Part shown: one piece after another, positions 23,305-32,642 of the stretch
How positions within the stretch are numbered: position 1 is the stretch's first letter
Layout of the letters: every line of letters begins with the position of its first letter
Assembly: GCF_963678635.1 (NCBI RefSeq)
Contig: NC_087064.1
Coordinates: 82,763,847-82,827,846, forward strand
Direction: 5' to 3'
DNA length: 64,000 bases
Source: Symsagittifera roscoffensis
Taxonomy: Eukaryota > Xenacoelomorpha > Acoela > Convolutidae
The notes under the pieces: generated by a model
Seen by the model: only the letters and a program-made list of their open reading frames with translations
Database searches by the model: none
What the model was told of the DNA's origin: nothing
Position numbers and translations under genes: made by a program

Positions 23305-23739
23305 TCAAAAATCTCCAATGAAGCTTTTGTAAAAGCTCCCTACCGAAAATGACAACTTCGGTTTATACTCATTTTGTATCGTCAAAAATGTCTTTGCGAG
23401 AGCGACTGTTTTTCGATCTACTTTTTCGAGAAATGGATCTGGTTCTACCAGTTCTACGCTTGGAAGTTTTCTTTTTCCCTCTCCAAATTGTTTCCGAACT
23501 GTTTCGGTTCCTACATCTTCTGCAACTGATTTGAGTTTTTTCCGTCCACTAACAACTTTCCCAATCTCTGAAGCAGCAATTTCAAATACATCTGCTCCAA
23601 TTCGTTTTGCAGCTGGGACTATATATTTTTTAGTTAAGGGGATTGCAGTTCTCCCAAGAGTTTGCGCAAGAGCACCAAAACCTTCCACGTTGTCTTGCAT
23701 GTCCACGAAAAATGGGGAAATCAGCTGAATTTTGAGCAA
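23305..23739 (-). CDS. Polinton pX-like small capsid-associated protein
   Basis: An open frame of 144 residues; the likely start is the internal Met near 23700 (MQDNVEGFGALAQ). The core reads AIPLTKKYIVPAAKRIGADV, then FEIAASEIGKVVSGRKK and a Lys/Arg-rich stretch. A basic protein with 'YIVPAAKRIG...AA.EI..V..GRKK' sits next to the capsid gene in many Polintons and adintovirus-like elements and has been compared with adenovirus core/minor capsid proteins. It would bind DNA or line the capsid. The last 35 residues lose the basic composition and may be in a shifted frame. It lies 30 bases upstream of the capsid gene on the same strand. Confidence 0.65.
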   Translation of the reverse strand: MLKIQLISPFFVDMQDNVEGFGALAQTLGRTAIPLTKKYIVPAAKRIGADVFEIAASEIGKVVSGRKKLKSVAEDVGTETVRKQFGEGKRKLPSVELVEPDPFLEKVDRKTVALAKTFLTIQNEYKPKLSFSVGSFYKSFIGDF

Positions 23740-24040
23740 CCATCTCGTGTGAAGTTTAAATCAAAAATGATTATTCGAAATCTTGCGGAACAAGAGAACA
23801 ACTCGTGTAATTCCTACGGACACAAGGAGTTTTTTCACCTGTACTTTCTCATAGTTCTATCTTGATACTATGGACAGAATTTGTTAACAGTTTTTTAAAC
23901 TGTAAATTTGTAAAGGACTGATAATTGGGTTACTGTCCTGTAGAAATTATATCTTCATTTTTTTGGAGCTGAATTGAATACTAAGCAATAAAGGAGTTTT
24001 TTTATCACCAACTATGTTGTTTTCTATAATATCAGTATAT

Positions 24041-24591
24041 ATCATCAAGAATGTATTTTATAATGTCGTAGGAACACTGATAATAATGCAGTACTTTTCC
24101 ACTCGTTATAACCCCTGTTTGATTTTGTTCCAAATCACAACCAAAAATGTGACTCAAATCAGAACTTTGAACAATAAACACTGATTGATCCTCAGGTAAA
24201 TGAACGGCAATCTTTTATGTTATTTTATCTACTGATACATAGATTCCGTTATATTCAAGTGCTTGAGCACCTAGATCTTCTCGAATTTTGTTGTAATCCT
24301 GGTTCAATATGCATCGGTTCAATCTTTTTTTCCTGCTCAGAACTTTCTCTGCCATCTACGAATGTAAACTTTCCCTCAGTAAAATTTTGGTACAAAGAAG
24401 GGTATGATATTTCTGAAATAGCAACCTCCCATTCTCCTTTCAAATGTATTTGTTCGGGTAGAAAATTTGTAAAAGAACAAACTATTATTCGGGTAACAAT
24501 TAAAAGAAGCGTTAGAAACTAACTCAATAGTAAAAGAACCCATGGCAACTGATCGATAGAAATTTAGTTTAAAAAATGATTTACCCTCCAT
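24041..24591 (-). pseudogene. Polinton penton-like (minor capsid) protein, frameshifted
   Basis: Minus-strand traces begin MGSFTIELVSNASFNCYPNN (start near 24543). After a one-base frameshift at about 24455 they continue LPEQIHLKGEWEVAISEISY, then EGKFTFVDG, and after further stops SVFIVQSSDLSHIFGCDLEQ and SGKVLHYYQCSYDIIKYIL. The block 'S..S...YPNN', followed by 'L.L.GEWEVA..EI.YP', opens the single jelly-roll penton protein of Polintons. At least one frameshift and two stops make it a pseudogene. It lies between the pX-like gene and the integrase and reads the same way. Confidence 0.75.
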
Positions 24592-25495
24592 CTGAATATT
24601 TTCTCAGCTCCTTTTCATATAATTTTCCCAGAATTTCTTCTTTGTCGAGATCTTTGATGATATATGTAGGAGGCTTTTTTGTAGATACTGCCGAAATTTG
24701 AAATTTTCATCTGTAAATTGTGGTTTGTATCCCTTTCGAAAAGGAATATCATTCTTTGAAATTCCCACTATCTCCAACTTTGAACTTTGGATTCTTATAC
24801 CTTGTTAGAGGATTATTGTACAGAATTGAGAGGAAATCAGTATTCTTCACATCTCTAGGTGATTTCCCAATAGGTCTATTGACGCGACAATTCATGGTAG
24901 TCACAAAATGAGGTAAATTGTGAATGAAATTTTTACCATGATCTTCTATGTAGCGGTAAATTATGTATTTTAATGATTGAATGGCTCTCTGCAAATGCAG
25001 TTTTTGTTTCGATCATCAATGTCTTTCTCCTTGCAAAATTTTTTGTAACTTGAATGTCTTTCTCCTTGCAAAATGTTTTGAAAGTTCCCCCTTATTCTTT
25101 TCCTTTATCAACCAAAAGTTTTCCAGGAGTGTTTTTTCGAGAAATCAGTTTTTTGAAAGCATGCAAATTGTCTTTGGCATATTTTTTTTTCAATGTTTGA
25201 ACTCTGATAAATCGTTAAAAAACATCAACAGCGACCAATAACTATTTGACCACATTGTTTTGACTCGCTAGTTTGTCCACAGAAGCCAAGTTCATACAGT
25301 AAATTTCATTGATATATTTTGAAAAAGCTTGAAGTCTTCGGAAAAAGCTTGAAGTCTTATTGCCAATTTTTGTATACGATGTCTTCGTTTGTAAAAATTG
25401 TTCTACTTATTTTTTTGACAAACCGCTTGCTTTACTCAAGTTTCGCACAGAACTGTCAGCCGCTCTACCCTTAGAATAAAATCTGTTAGACTGAT
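24590..25495 (-). pseudogene. Polinton integrase (rve-type), broken
   Basis: Recognisable blocks from N to C: SKASGLSKK (about 25440), a linker, YINEIYCMNLASVDKLASQN, VAVDVF, RFIRVQTLKKKYAKDNLHAF, VDKGKE, then QSLKYIIYRYIEDHGKNFIH, VNRPIGKSPRDVKNTDFLS and a C-terminal EEILGKLYEKEL. This is the retroviral/Polinton integrase fold (DDE) with its C-terminal tail. Damage: the first acidic position in the 'YCM-x-LA' strand is Asn; stops follow at VVK and in VF*RF; a stop occurs in the loop after VDKGKE; a 35-bp tandem duplication lies at about 25018-25075; and a 2-base loss lies at the position of the catalytic Glu, just before QSLK. It overlaps the penton gene slightly. Confidence 0.85.
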
Positions 25496-26064
25496 TTCTT
25501 CAGATTTTGAAAGGGATCTAAGTTCCTCTGTCTTTCGCTTTGGCCTTCTTGCTGATAACAAGCTTAGGTGGATTTTGAGTTCTTCCAAAATGTTTAAGTA
25601 AATATCTGGAGGTCGGTATTTTTTCGCTTAAGTGCACACACAATGTCTACAATAGATTCTTTTGTGTCTCGATTGCCTAATATGATCTTTTCTGACTGAC
25701 TTAGCTGAATTCTAGGAGAATTCAAAATTAAATCAATAAGATGCTTATTGTAACCGTTTTGAATCTCGCATTTACATCATTGTAAACAGAATCAAAATCT
25801 TTGGTACAATCTCGTCTTTTTCTTGCTTTTGTTCCAATTTCGGTTTTTTTTGGAAGCGTACTTTGTGATTGATAAACTGAGTAAGGAATTAGAACAAACT
25901 GATCCATACTCTGTCAATCGTTTAATGACAAAAGAAGTGCTACGAGATAATAGTTGTGAGCCTTTTGGCGAGCTTAAAATAGTTCTCCCGTTATGCAGTG
26001 AAGTTCTTCTTCGTGTGAGTTCTCTTATTTCTCTTCGATTTTTTATTACGTCTTTTTTTGGAGA
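25496..26064 (-). other. Polinton segment with unassigned coding traces
   Basis: Between integrase and ATPase. A minus-strand trace at about 25590-25730 reads NSPRIQLSQSEKIILGNRDT and continues KESIVDIVCALKRKN, free of stops for some 45 codons. I do not recognise it. The rest shows no conserved frame. Confidence 0.35.
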
Positions 26065-26675
26065 TCATGTAGCTTGCCTCGTAGCAAATTCACTAGACAT
26101 TCGCTGAGGAACTGAATGAAACTTTGTGAACAATGGAGAATGAATTGTTTTTGAAGTTTTTGGGAAAATGTTTGAACTATTGGGAGTATAGAGACGTATA
26201 GTATGCTCATCGTTCAAAATCTTTGTTTCTCTTCCTGCTGGTAAATTAAATTTTGATGGAACTGAACCACTGTTTGTGCAGTATCTTAGCAAATCAACTG
26301 TTTTTGGACTTAAATCAATGAGTAAATGACCATTGGGGTTAGATGTTCCATCTTGATATCACTCTTTCAATTGTGATCCTAGACCTAGTTGTTGACCTAA
26401 TGTATTGGTTTGTTAAACATCTCTCGGTAACTTGAACAAGACTTTTGTATCTCAACATCTCTTCCCAGTTTGCTTTGATGAAACTAGTTATGCTTAATTT
26501 ATATTCTACTCAATGCCCTGTGTCTTCCAACAAGAGCAATTTTTACAAATTGAATTAGAAATTTTTTCACAAGAGTCATCAAATATTAACAGGTAATTTG
26601 TTCCATTATTGGGAAGGTTTGCAATCAGTTCAAAGCCAATTCCTTGGATAAATGTAAGGTTTTTTTTGTTTGCAT
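26065..26675 (-). pseudogene. Polinton packaging ATPase (FtsK/A32-like), C-terminal part
   Basis: Minus-strand traces: LIANLPNNGTNYLLIFDDSC at about 26570-26640, in which LLIFDD is a Walker B-type strand ending in two acids; then a GRDVE.Q trace and NPNGHLLIDLSPKTVDLLRY (about 26290-26345), continuing to KFNLPAGRETKILNDEHT. These are the middle and C-terminal motifs of the Polinton genome-packaging ATPase. The Walker A part is not visible; sequence upstream encodes a different gene, so the N-terminal half is deleted. Several stops interrupt the region 26350-26560. Confidence 0.7.
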
Positions 26676-26757
26676 TTGTCCATAAAGAGGTTGATAATAA
26701 TGATAAAAATAGAAAACTAGCGAAATAAAAACTCGTTCTTGGTAGAAATTATTTTAT

Positions 26758-27037
26758 TCATAGCTTTGGAGAAGGTAAAATATAACCGACTGTACTTGAT
26801 AAAATTGCTACCTAAACGGTTGTTTCTTCACATGTAGTGGATAAAGTTATTCGAACGATTGCACATGCTAGTATTAAAACTATGACAAAAATCGGCTCAG
26901 AAAAACTTACGCATCTACTACACGTACGTCCAAAAAACTGCCATGAATTTCGTTCATGAATCTCCTCATCAAAAACAAAATTTCCTAATTTTATTTGCTT
27001 ATTACCAATCTCAACTTTGGAATGAAAAAATTGATAA
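26758..27037 (-). pseudogene. small Polinton membrane protein
   Basis: The minus-strand frame reads KVEIGNKQIKLGNFVFDEEI, then HERNSWQFFGRTCSRC, a hydrophobic segment PIFVIVLILACAIVRITL, and after one in-frame stop VAILSSTVGYILPSPKL before a stop at 26758. Two predicted membrane segments, with a Cys-x2-Cys just before the first, suggest a small integral membrane protein. Proteins of this layout accompany capsid genes in some Polintons; its role is unknown to me. No ATG is visible at the expected start, and a TAG lies between the two membrane segments. The N-terminal half is duplicated upstream (27122-27333). Confidence 0.5.
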
Positions 27038-27333
27038 TGATAAATATTTAATTTTCAAAAACACAAGATAATACAAAATGGTTTTTATGATTCACAAATT
27101 ATTATAAAATATAAACTCACACTCAGAAAAACTTACGCATCTACTACACGTACGTCCAAAAAACTGCCATGAATTTCGTTCATGAATCTCCTCATCAAAA
27201 ACAAAATTTCCTAATTTTATTTGCTTATTACCAATCTCAACTTTGGAATGAAAAAATTGATAATGATAAATATTTAATTTTCAAAAACACAAGATAATAC
27301 AAAATGGTTTTTATGATTCACAATTTATTATAA
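26896..27333. repeat. tandem duplication, ~215-bp unit, period 226
   Basis: Positions 26896-27112 and 27122-27333 are nearly identical, starting at 'ctcagaaaaacttacgcat' and ending at 'ggtttttatgattcacaa'. The duplicated piece covers the first half of the small membrane-protein gene. The near identity shows that the duplication is much younger than the decay of the surrounding genes. Confidence 0.9.
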
Positions 27334-27353
27334 ATTTATGATTCACAATTTAT

Positions 27354-27950
27354 TATCGAGTCCATGTTCCGTATGCAAATGCTTTTCTTTTTTAACAGTG
27401 AAGAGTTTTTGCATGACGAAATGGGTAGTTGCTACACCTCCAATCATATTCTTCATCTTTGAAAATCTTCTTTCTGAACAGTGAAGAGTTTTTGCATGAC
27501 GAAATGGGTAATTACTAAACCTTCAATCATAATCGTCATCTTTGAAAATCAAATTTTGAACTTTTGGGCATGCGTAGTCATCCAAGTTACCAAATTTTCT
27601 GACAGAATTTTAAATTTTTCATATCCAAGTTTATAACCTTGTTTCCAATTTTTCTGACAGAATTTTACATTTTTCATAATTTTTTTGCAAAAAAAACTAC
27701 GTTTCTGGAGCTTTTATTTTCAATATTTTTCTAAACTCACTATATTTTACTAACCACTGCTCCAATTGATTCCATGAAGATGCTTTGTAGACCAAGCAGA
27801 TTGAGATGTTGCTTTGAATTTTTTGGAAGGAAGAAAGGAATATCCCACAGTTTGTCCATTTTTATAATTCCTAACTCTTTCTTTCTTTTGTTTTCAATAC
27901 TCTCAATATCCAAAACAACCAGACTCATGATGATAACTGGTTTCACTGAA
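27354..27950 (-). pseudogene. Polinton exonuclease-like gene with intron, partly duplicated
   Basis: Exon A, about 27750-27930, begins after an acceptor AATTTCAG and reads SLVVLDIESIENKRKKELGI, then FFLPKN and LHLLGL-type sequence, ending at a donor-like GTTAGT. Exon B, after TTCTGTCAG at about 27603, reads KFGNLDDYACPKVQNLIF, then NYPFRHAKTLHC, and ends RKAFAYGTWTR and a stop. 'VVLDIE' at the start of a strand, followed by a Cys/His-rich C-terminus, suggests a DEDD-type exonuclease-like or Cys/His metal-binding protein. This is inference. Part of exon B (about 27395-27470) is duplicated in tandem with 27477-27555, and a stop interrupts the DYD segment. Confidence 0.45.
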
Positions 27951-28366
27951 ATTTTCGGTTAAATGACGAACAATTGAACAATGCAAATATTGTTGAAGCA
28001 AAAAATTTAATATAAACAGAAAAGCAGGCCAGTTACGTGACCAAGAAAACAAGAACTAGGAAATCTAAGTAAAATCTAGAAATAACCAGATCCCTTATGC
28101 GTGATAGACTTCACAGATCCAGCTGCTTCATGAAGAATTGCATGAAGTCTGAAGATTTTTGAATTTGCAAAAAAAATTTACAGGAATTTTCGTATCCAAT
28201 TAGTCCCCCAGAAGGAATTTTTTGGTCAATTTCTTTCAAATTTGTTTGGATCCAAAACATTACAGGTACAAAAAAAGTAATTTTTTCTTTTCGTATTTGA
28301 TCAAAAATCATGCTTAATCAAATCAAAATTTCTGAGAATTCCATTCAATTTCTGAATGGTCATTTT
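27951..28366 (-). other. Polinton interior with a short unassigned frame
   Basis: A 66-codon minus-strand frame at 28111-28311 (ending in a DFMQFFMKQLDL stretch) shows no domain. It is separated from the PC4-like frame by two stops and could be a frameshifted continuation of it. Nothing else is recognisable. Confidence 0.3.
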
Positions 28367-28618
28367 CTACAGTGCATTCGTCAATAATGATACAAGTTTC
28401 TTAAATTTTTCTACAGAAGACAAAACCGAGGGGATAAAATCAACCAGTTTATCATACTCTTCTTTTTCGAACTGAAATTTTTGATTGTTTTTCCAAGTGT
28501 TTTCTTTCCTACGATATTCTAAAAGATCTGTTTTTCTTTTGAATATCTGAACGATAATTTTACGTCTTCCATTATGCAAAGTCCCTTCAATTTGAGCAAT
28601 TTGTGATTTTTTATCCAA
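28367..28618 (-). CDS. PC4-like ssDNA-binding protein (tentative)
   Basis: An 83-codon frame starting MDKKSQIAQIEGTL. The order of basic beta strands (NGRRKIIVQIFKRKTDLLEY), then a polar turn (ENTWKN), a strand KFQFEKEEYDKLVDFI and a helix is that of the PC4/p15 coactivator fold, a dimeric single-strand DNA binder. Such a protein would suit a protein-primed replication system that exposes single strands. It is short but PC4 domains are only about 60-70 residues. No close sequence motif proves it, so the call rests on the strand-strand-helix pattern. Confidence 0.4.
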   Translation of the reverse strand: MDKKSQIAQIEGTLHNGRRKIIVQIFKRKTDLLEYRRKENTWKNNQKFQFEKEEYDKLVDFIPSVLSSVEKFKKLVSLLTNAL

Positions 28619-28895
28619 ATCTTACAATTTTGTAAAAATTTGAGACTTCAAAACTGTTAGCGAAAATTACTGGGACTTTTCTTGTAAGACGATATGAAAA
28701 AGTCCCAATTTATTTTGAAGCTCTAAAACAAGGTTTCTGGAAAAACCAATGTTCCAACTCATACTGCTCAGCTCAACGAAATTTTAAACAATGATTCAAG
28801 AAGATGAATATTTGAATTACATGACTATAATAACATCACTTAACAAAATTATTGAACATTGCAGTTCTCAACAAAAATAAAGTCTGCCAAGACTT
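28619..28895. other. short spacer inside the Polinton
   Basis: No gene seen; AT-rich with degenerate frames only. Confidence 0.3.
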
Positions 28896-29098
28896 ATGCG
28901 AGTTCTTTGAATTCGTTCAAAGTATAGTTGACATATGCAACTTGCTTCAAGACTTCGTTCTCCTTTGCAGTGAAGAGTCGAATCTGAATGTAGGGTGGCT
29001 TTGTTCATACTCTACTTCTTGATTGTGACACGTACCCTCATCTTCTTGAATGTTGCTACGTCATACACCGCATGGCAGTTCGCAAGTTCGTGCTCCAT
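28896..29098 (-). pseudogene. small frameshifted Polinton gene of unknown function
   Basis: From an ATG at 29098 the frame reads MEHELANCHAVYDVATFKKM, then RVRVTIKK and a TAG. Frameshifted traces continue (HPTFRFDSSLQRR, then KENEVLKQVAYVNYTLNEFK with KELA and a stop at about 28896). The traces follow each other without large gaps, so they are one broken gene of about 65 codons. I do not recognise it. Confidence 0.35.
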
Positions 29099-29782
29099 GG
29101 TTGAGTCTTTTGGAACCAGATCTAAACTAGTTTTTATCATTGGTTATTATTATGATATTTTATCTATATAAAATATTAATTACTAACCAATCATACTCCA
29201 TCAAACTAACAACCCACTTATTTGTAAGCGTTGAAACTACTTGTAGTTTCAACACCAGAACAATTCGAATTAAACTTAGAATACAGTTGTTCTCATTCTG
29301 GAACTAACTCGCGTAAACTGGTGTACACTAGATCTATTGGACTAGGAGATATAAGAGTAAGATTGAGATTGGTATTAGACTAAGAACTTGCTCGAATCTA
29401 ACCGGCCGAAAATAAGATAGCGTGACGAGCAGACGGTGTACCTTATCTGAAATTACTCTATGAGTATAACCAAAAGGATATAACTCATCTGGTGCGACCA
29501 AAAGCAAATTCAATGCAGTTATGATGGATATCTTTTCGTGAATACATCTTTGATTTGAGACTCAGAGCCAACTGATCAGTAATAGATTTTTCAAATTAAT
29601 GATATTTGTAAATATGTAGAAATTAGGAAATGTATATGACTCATTGTACATTCTAAATAAAGTATTATTAGCTGATATGGAATAGTGAGTAGGTGATGAT
29701 CAAAATATGGACATTGCGTAGGTGCTAGAACTACTATATAAACAGTTCAAAGTAGATAAAAATCATTTTCAACAAATAATCG
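29099..29782. promoter_or_regulatory. central noncoding region of Polinton with 24-bp palindrome and TATA box
   Basis: No coding frame. At 29230-29253 lies a perfect inverted repeat with 11-bp arms (GTTGAAACTAC and its complement) separated by TT. At about 29736-29745 'ctatataaacag' is a good TATA box on the plus strand, 45 bases before the ATG of the next frame. Minus-strand genes end to the left and a plus-strand frame starts to the right, so this region is probably a divergent control region. Confidence 0.45.
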
Positions 29783-30364
29783 GTGATGGCATCTGCTATG
29801 TGTCAAGCATATCATCTTTTTATACGGATTACAATGCAAAATCTTTTTTTATCTGTCTCGGAAATTTTTTATGAAAAATTAATTGTCACCCAAGACTACT
29901 GTGTATCTAACCATTCATCATTCTGCGCAGTGGAAAATTGCAAGTTTCACTTGGTATTAATCGGATCATCGCTCGATTAAACTTTGCAAAGTTTAGATAA
30001 ATATAATTTCACTTACCAAATTGTTGACTATTTATAATATATACAATTACAGATTTTATTCCAATATTATTTTATCAAAAGGTGAAGTGTTCAATCAAAG
30101 GATTGTGCTGTCGAACAGAAGTTGAACTGTAGAATACCGGAAAATTTGCAAAGAATTGCCTGCTGCAAAAAAATCAAAAGACATCTTCTCAGCTCTATCC
30201 AGAAGCAGCGTCTACCCAGACTCTTGGATCAGCCCTTTTTGGAAAGGATTCGAAAAGTTCAAAACTCAATGTATGAGCCTGATTTGTTAAAACTTTTTGA
30301 CTGTATCATTGATGGTTTTGGTACTGTAGATAGTGAACACGTCAATTTTTCTATTTATAATTGA
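29783..30364 (+). CDS. unassigned plus-strand Polinton frame, possibly two exons
   Basis: Frame 1 (ATG near 29786) reads MASAMCQAYHLFIRI and ends at about 29980. A second frame, 30122-30364, reads CRIPENLQRIACCKKIKRHL, then RLLDQPFLERIRKVQNSMYE and DLLKLFDCIIDGFGTVDSEH. Between them is a good acceptor (tacaattacag, about 30050). A TATA box lies just upstream of the first ATG. The second part has protein-like composition (amphipathic helices). I recognise no family, and splice pairing is a guess. Confidence 0.35.
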
Positions 30365-30429
30365 ATTTTTATTTATAAAAATCTTATCAAAATTAATTTT
30401 ATTTCAAATTAAAAGTTTTTTCAACGAAT

Positions 30430-30660
30430 AAGTTTGTTATTTTTAACACGTGTGCAAAAATTAACTCAGAGATTTTTGCAAGATGGAAATTTTGATTTGA
30501 TTTTTTTAACGAGTTTGCAAAAATTTACTTCAGTTTTTTTTTAGATGCAAAAATTGTTTTGGTTCTTTTAACAAGTGTGCAAAAGTTTTTATGAAATTTT
30601 TGTGAAAGATGCAAGTTCTTTGTGATTTTTTTTGGACAGCAAATGCAAAAAACTAACTTA
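30430..30660. repeat. degenerate tandem repeat, ~62-bp period
   Basis: Three diverged copies start with 'ttttaacacgtgtgcaaaaa', 'ttttttaacgagtttgcaaa' and 'ttttaacaagtgtgcaaaag', and each contains a second 'gatgcaa/gatggaa' element. Noncoding. The repeated gcaaaa core could bind a regulator or may be simple slippage. Confidence 0.55.
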
Positions 30661-30766
30661 TTTTTTCTTATGCATATGCGAAAAACGCAAAATTTTATTG
30701 TAAAAACTTGTTAAATTATTGCTAAATTTTTTTTATTTTTGATGACTTTGAGTTCTATTCCCTATC

Positions 30767-31147
30767 TTAATTCATTGTTTTTCTGACGTTTTTGATTAAC
30801 ATACACGCAAAAAAAGCATAAATTTTTTGATGATTAAAGATAGAACAAAGAGTTTCGTAAATAGAATCAGGAGTGTCGGCGTAGTTCATTCCCACATGCT
30901 CAGCCACTTCCTCCATCATTTGCATTTCTCCAAGTTTGTTCTCTGTCATGGGTACTTGCGTTATATGGTGTTCGTTGAAATCCCTGCGCATCACTTCCAC
31001 CATGTGCCAGACTTGGATTGGGATGTCCATTCGTGCCAGAAAAACTCCAGAGATTGTTTCTCGCACTTGGGTTTGTACTAGATCAGACGAAAATTCAACC
31101 GAGTACGTAAGGTTGCTGTTTTGCACTGAGAAGATCGTTTTGAGCAA
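30767..31147 (-). CDS. Polinton protein Y, copy A, unknown function
   Basis: An intact 126-codon frame starting MLKTIFSVQNSNLTYSVEF, then ETISGVFLARMDIPIQVWHM, FNEHHITQVPMTENKLGEM and a unique C-terminus (VGMNYADTPDSIYETLC). It is acidic to neutral, with no signal peptide. A second, 3'-altered copy lies at 31991-32299. Between the copies the shared 85 residues are over 90 percent identical. Upstream is a cluster of CCAAT boxes with TATA-like sequence. I do not recognise the family. Confidence 0.6.
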   Translation of the reverse strand: MLKTIFSVQNSNLTYSVEFSSDLVQTQVRETISGVFLARMDIPIQVWHMVEVMRRDFNEHHITQVPMTENKLGEMQMMEEVAEHVGMNYADTPDSIYETLCSIFNHQKIYAFFACMLIKNVRKTMN

Positions 31148-31339
31148 TAAGTTGAGTAACAGACACAGAGTAGAAAGAACGATTGATATACAGTTGAGAG
31201 GGAGGTGGTTGACCGTAGTTAAGTTGATTTTAAAGTTTTTTCAGCTGAGAGAGGAGGTAGTTGACGGTAATGAACTTGGAAAATAAATGATTTTTAGTTA
31301 CGAGAGAGGGGTACCTTCAAGTCAAATGTGTGGGTTTAA

Positions 31340-31488
31340 CCAATCAGAATTGAATTTCCTTATTTGGATTGTTGTCTGGTGTCCAATCAGATTTCAGTTT
31401 CCTTTTATGGATTTTTTTTATAAAAGTCTCGTCCAATCGGATACAAAGTCCATTTTAGGTACTATTACATATTTTCGTTTCCAATCAC
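31340..31488. promoter_or_regulatory. CCAAT-box cluster with TATA, copy A
   Basis: CCAATCAG at 31340 and 31383, CCAATCGG at 31433 and CCAATCAC at 31481, with TATAAAAG at 31419-31426. The four boxes are spaced 43-50 bases apart. On the minus strand they would read as ATTGG elements upstream of gene Y (start 31147); on the plus strand TATAAAAG would drive rightward transcription. The whole set recurs in copy B. CCAAT spacing near 45 bases is typical of NF-Y-bound promoters. Confidence 0.6.
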
Positions 31489-31990
31489 AAAAAAGTTCAT
31501 TTTTGTTCAAAATGTCGTATCCAAACGGACAAAAGTTAACCTAATAAAAAATGTTAATATTCCAAGTGTGTAAAATTATACAAAAAAGCAATCGCAAAAA
31601 AGAATGACCCAAAAGTTGTCTGCTGTAAGAATAAGAAGTTTTGCACATATTAGTAAAAAAAGAAAGAAAATTAGAACAAGTAGCATTTCCACAATTTTTT
31701 CAACAAGTTAATTGAATTTTTTGTATGTAATCAATGAGAAATTGCGGATTTTTGAGTAGATAGACAAGTTCTTTGCTTTTGACGTAGGTTTGAGAGGATA
31801 GCTCGAAATTGATGAGTTTTTCAAATCAAATCTCTGGAAATCTTAATCCAAACCCGATCATGCAGGATTTTTAACTTTGAAAATATTTGAAGAAATGAAG
31901 AAAAAAAGAACTTTGCTGGGGAGTTTTACAAATTTGGGTATCGGGTAAGGAATAAAAAGAGTCTTTGATATATTATCGTACGACTTTTTT

Positions 31991-32299
31991 TTAAACTTCC
32001 AAAATAAAATAAATTTCTTTCCTTGTCAATTGTAGTTCAGCCGTAAGTTTGAAGCTTTGATACTCCATCATTTTCATTTCTCCAAGTTTGTTCTCTGTCA
32101 TGGGTACTTGCGTTATATGGTGTTCGTTGAAATCCCTGCGCATCACTTCCACCATGTGCCAGACTTGGATTGGGATGTCCATTCGTGCCAGAAAAACTCC
32201 AGAGACTGTTTCTCGCACTTGGATTTGTACTAGATCAGACGAAAATTCAACCGAGAACATAAGGTTGTTGTTTTGTACTGAGAAGATCATTTTGAGCAA
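31991..32299 (-). CDS. Polinton protein Y, copy B, chimeric 3' end
   Basis: The first 79 codons match copy A (MLKMIFSVQNNNLMFSVEF...). After KLGEMKMME the sequence changes to YQSFKLTAELQLTRKEIYFI and ends LEV plus stop. That C-terminal piece is the 3' end of gene X (33126-33398) in the same reading frame, brought there by the tandem duplication junction. The result is an in-frame fusion of the N-terminal part of Y with the last 24 residues of X. Confidence 0.6.
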   Translation of the reverse strand: MLKMIFSVQNNNLMFSVEFSSDLVQIQVRETVSGVFLARMDIPIQVWHMVEVMRRDFNEHHITQVPMTENKLGEMKMMEYQSFKLTAELQLTRKEIYFILEV

Positions 32300-32492
32300 A
32301 AAGTTGAGTAACAGACACAGAGTAGAAAGAACGGTTGATATACAGTTGAGAGGGAGGTGGTTGACGGTAGTTAAGTTGATTTAAAAGTTTTTTTTAGCTG
32401 AGAGAGGAGGTAGTTGACGGTAATGAATTTGGAAAATAAATGTTTTTTATTTAAGAAAGAGGGGTACCTTCAAGTCAAATGTGTGGGTTTAA

Positions 32493-32642
32493 CCAATCAG
32501 AATTGATTTTCCTTATTTGGATTGTAGTCTGGTGTCCAATCGGATTTCAGTTTCCTTTTATGGAATTTTTATATAAAAGTCGTGTCCAATCGGATACAAA
32601 GTCCATTTTAGGTAATTTTTACATATTTTCGTTTCCAATCAC
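32493..32642. promoter_or_regulatory. CCAAT-box cluster with TATA, copy B
   Basis: Duplicate of the 31340-31488 region: CCAATCAG at 32493, CCAATCGG at 32535 and 32585, CCAATCAC at 32635 and TATAAAAG at 32572-32579. All four boxes and the TATA are kept, while the overlapping plus-strand frames are not conserved between the two copies; this supports a regulatory rather than coding role. Confidence 0.6.

Noticed and set aside
31287-31544. Plus-strand 85-codon frame over the CCAAT/TATA region
   Set aside because: The frame is not conserved in the near-identical duplicate at 32.5 kb, whereas the promoter boxes are.
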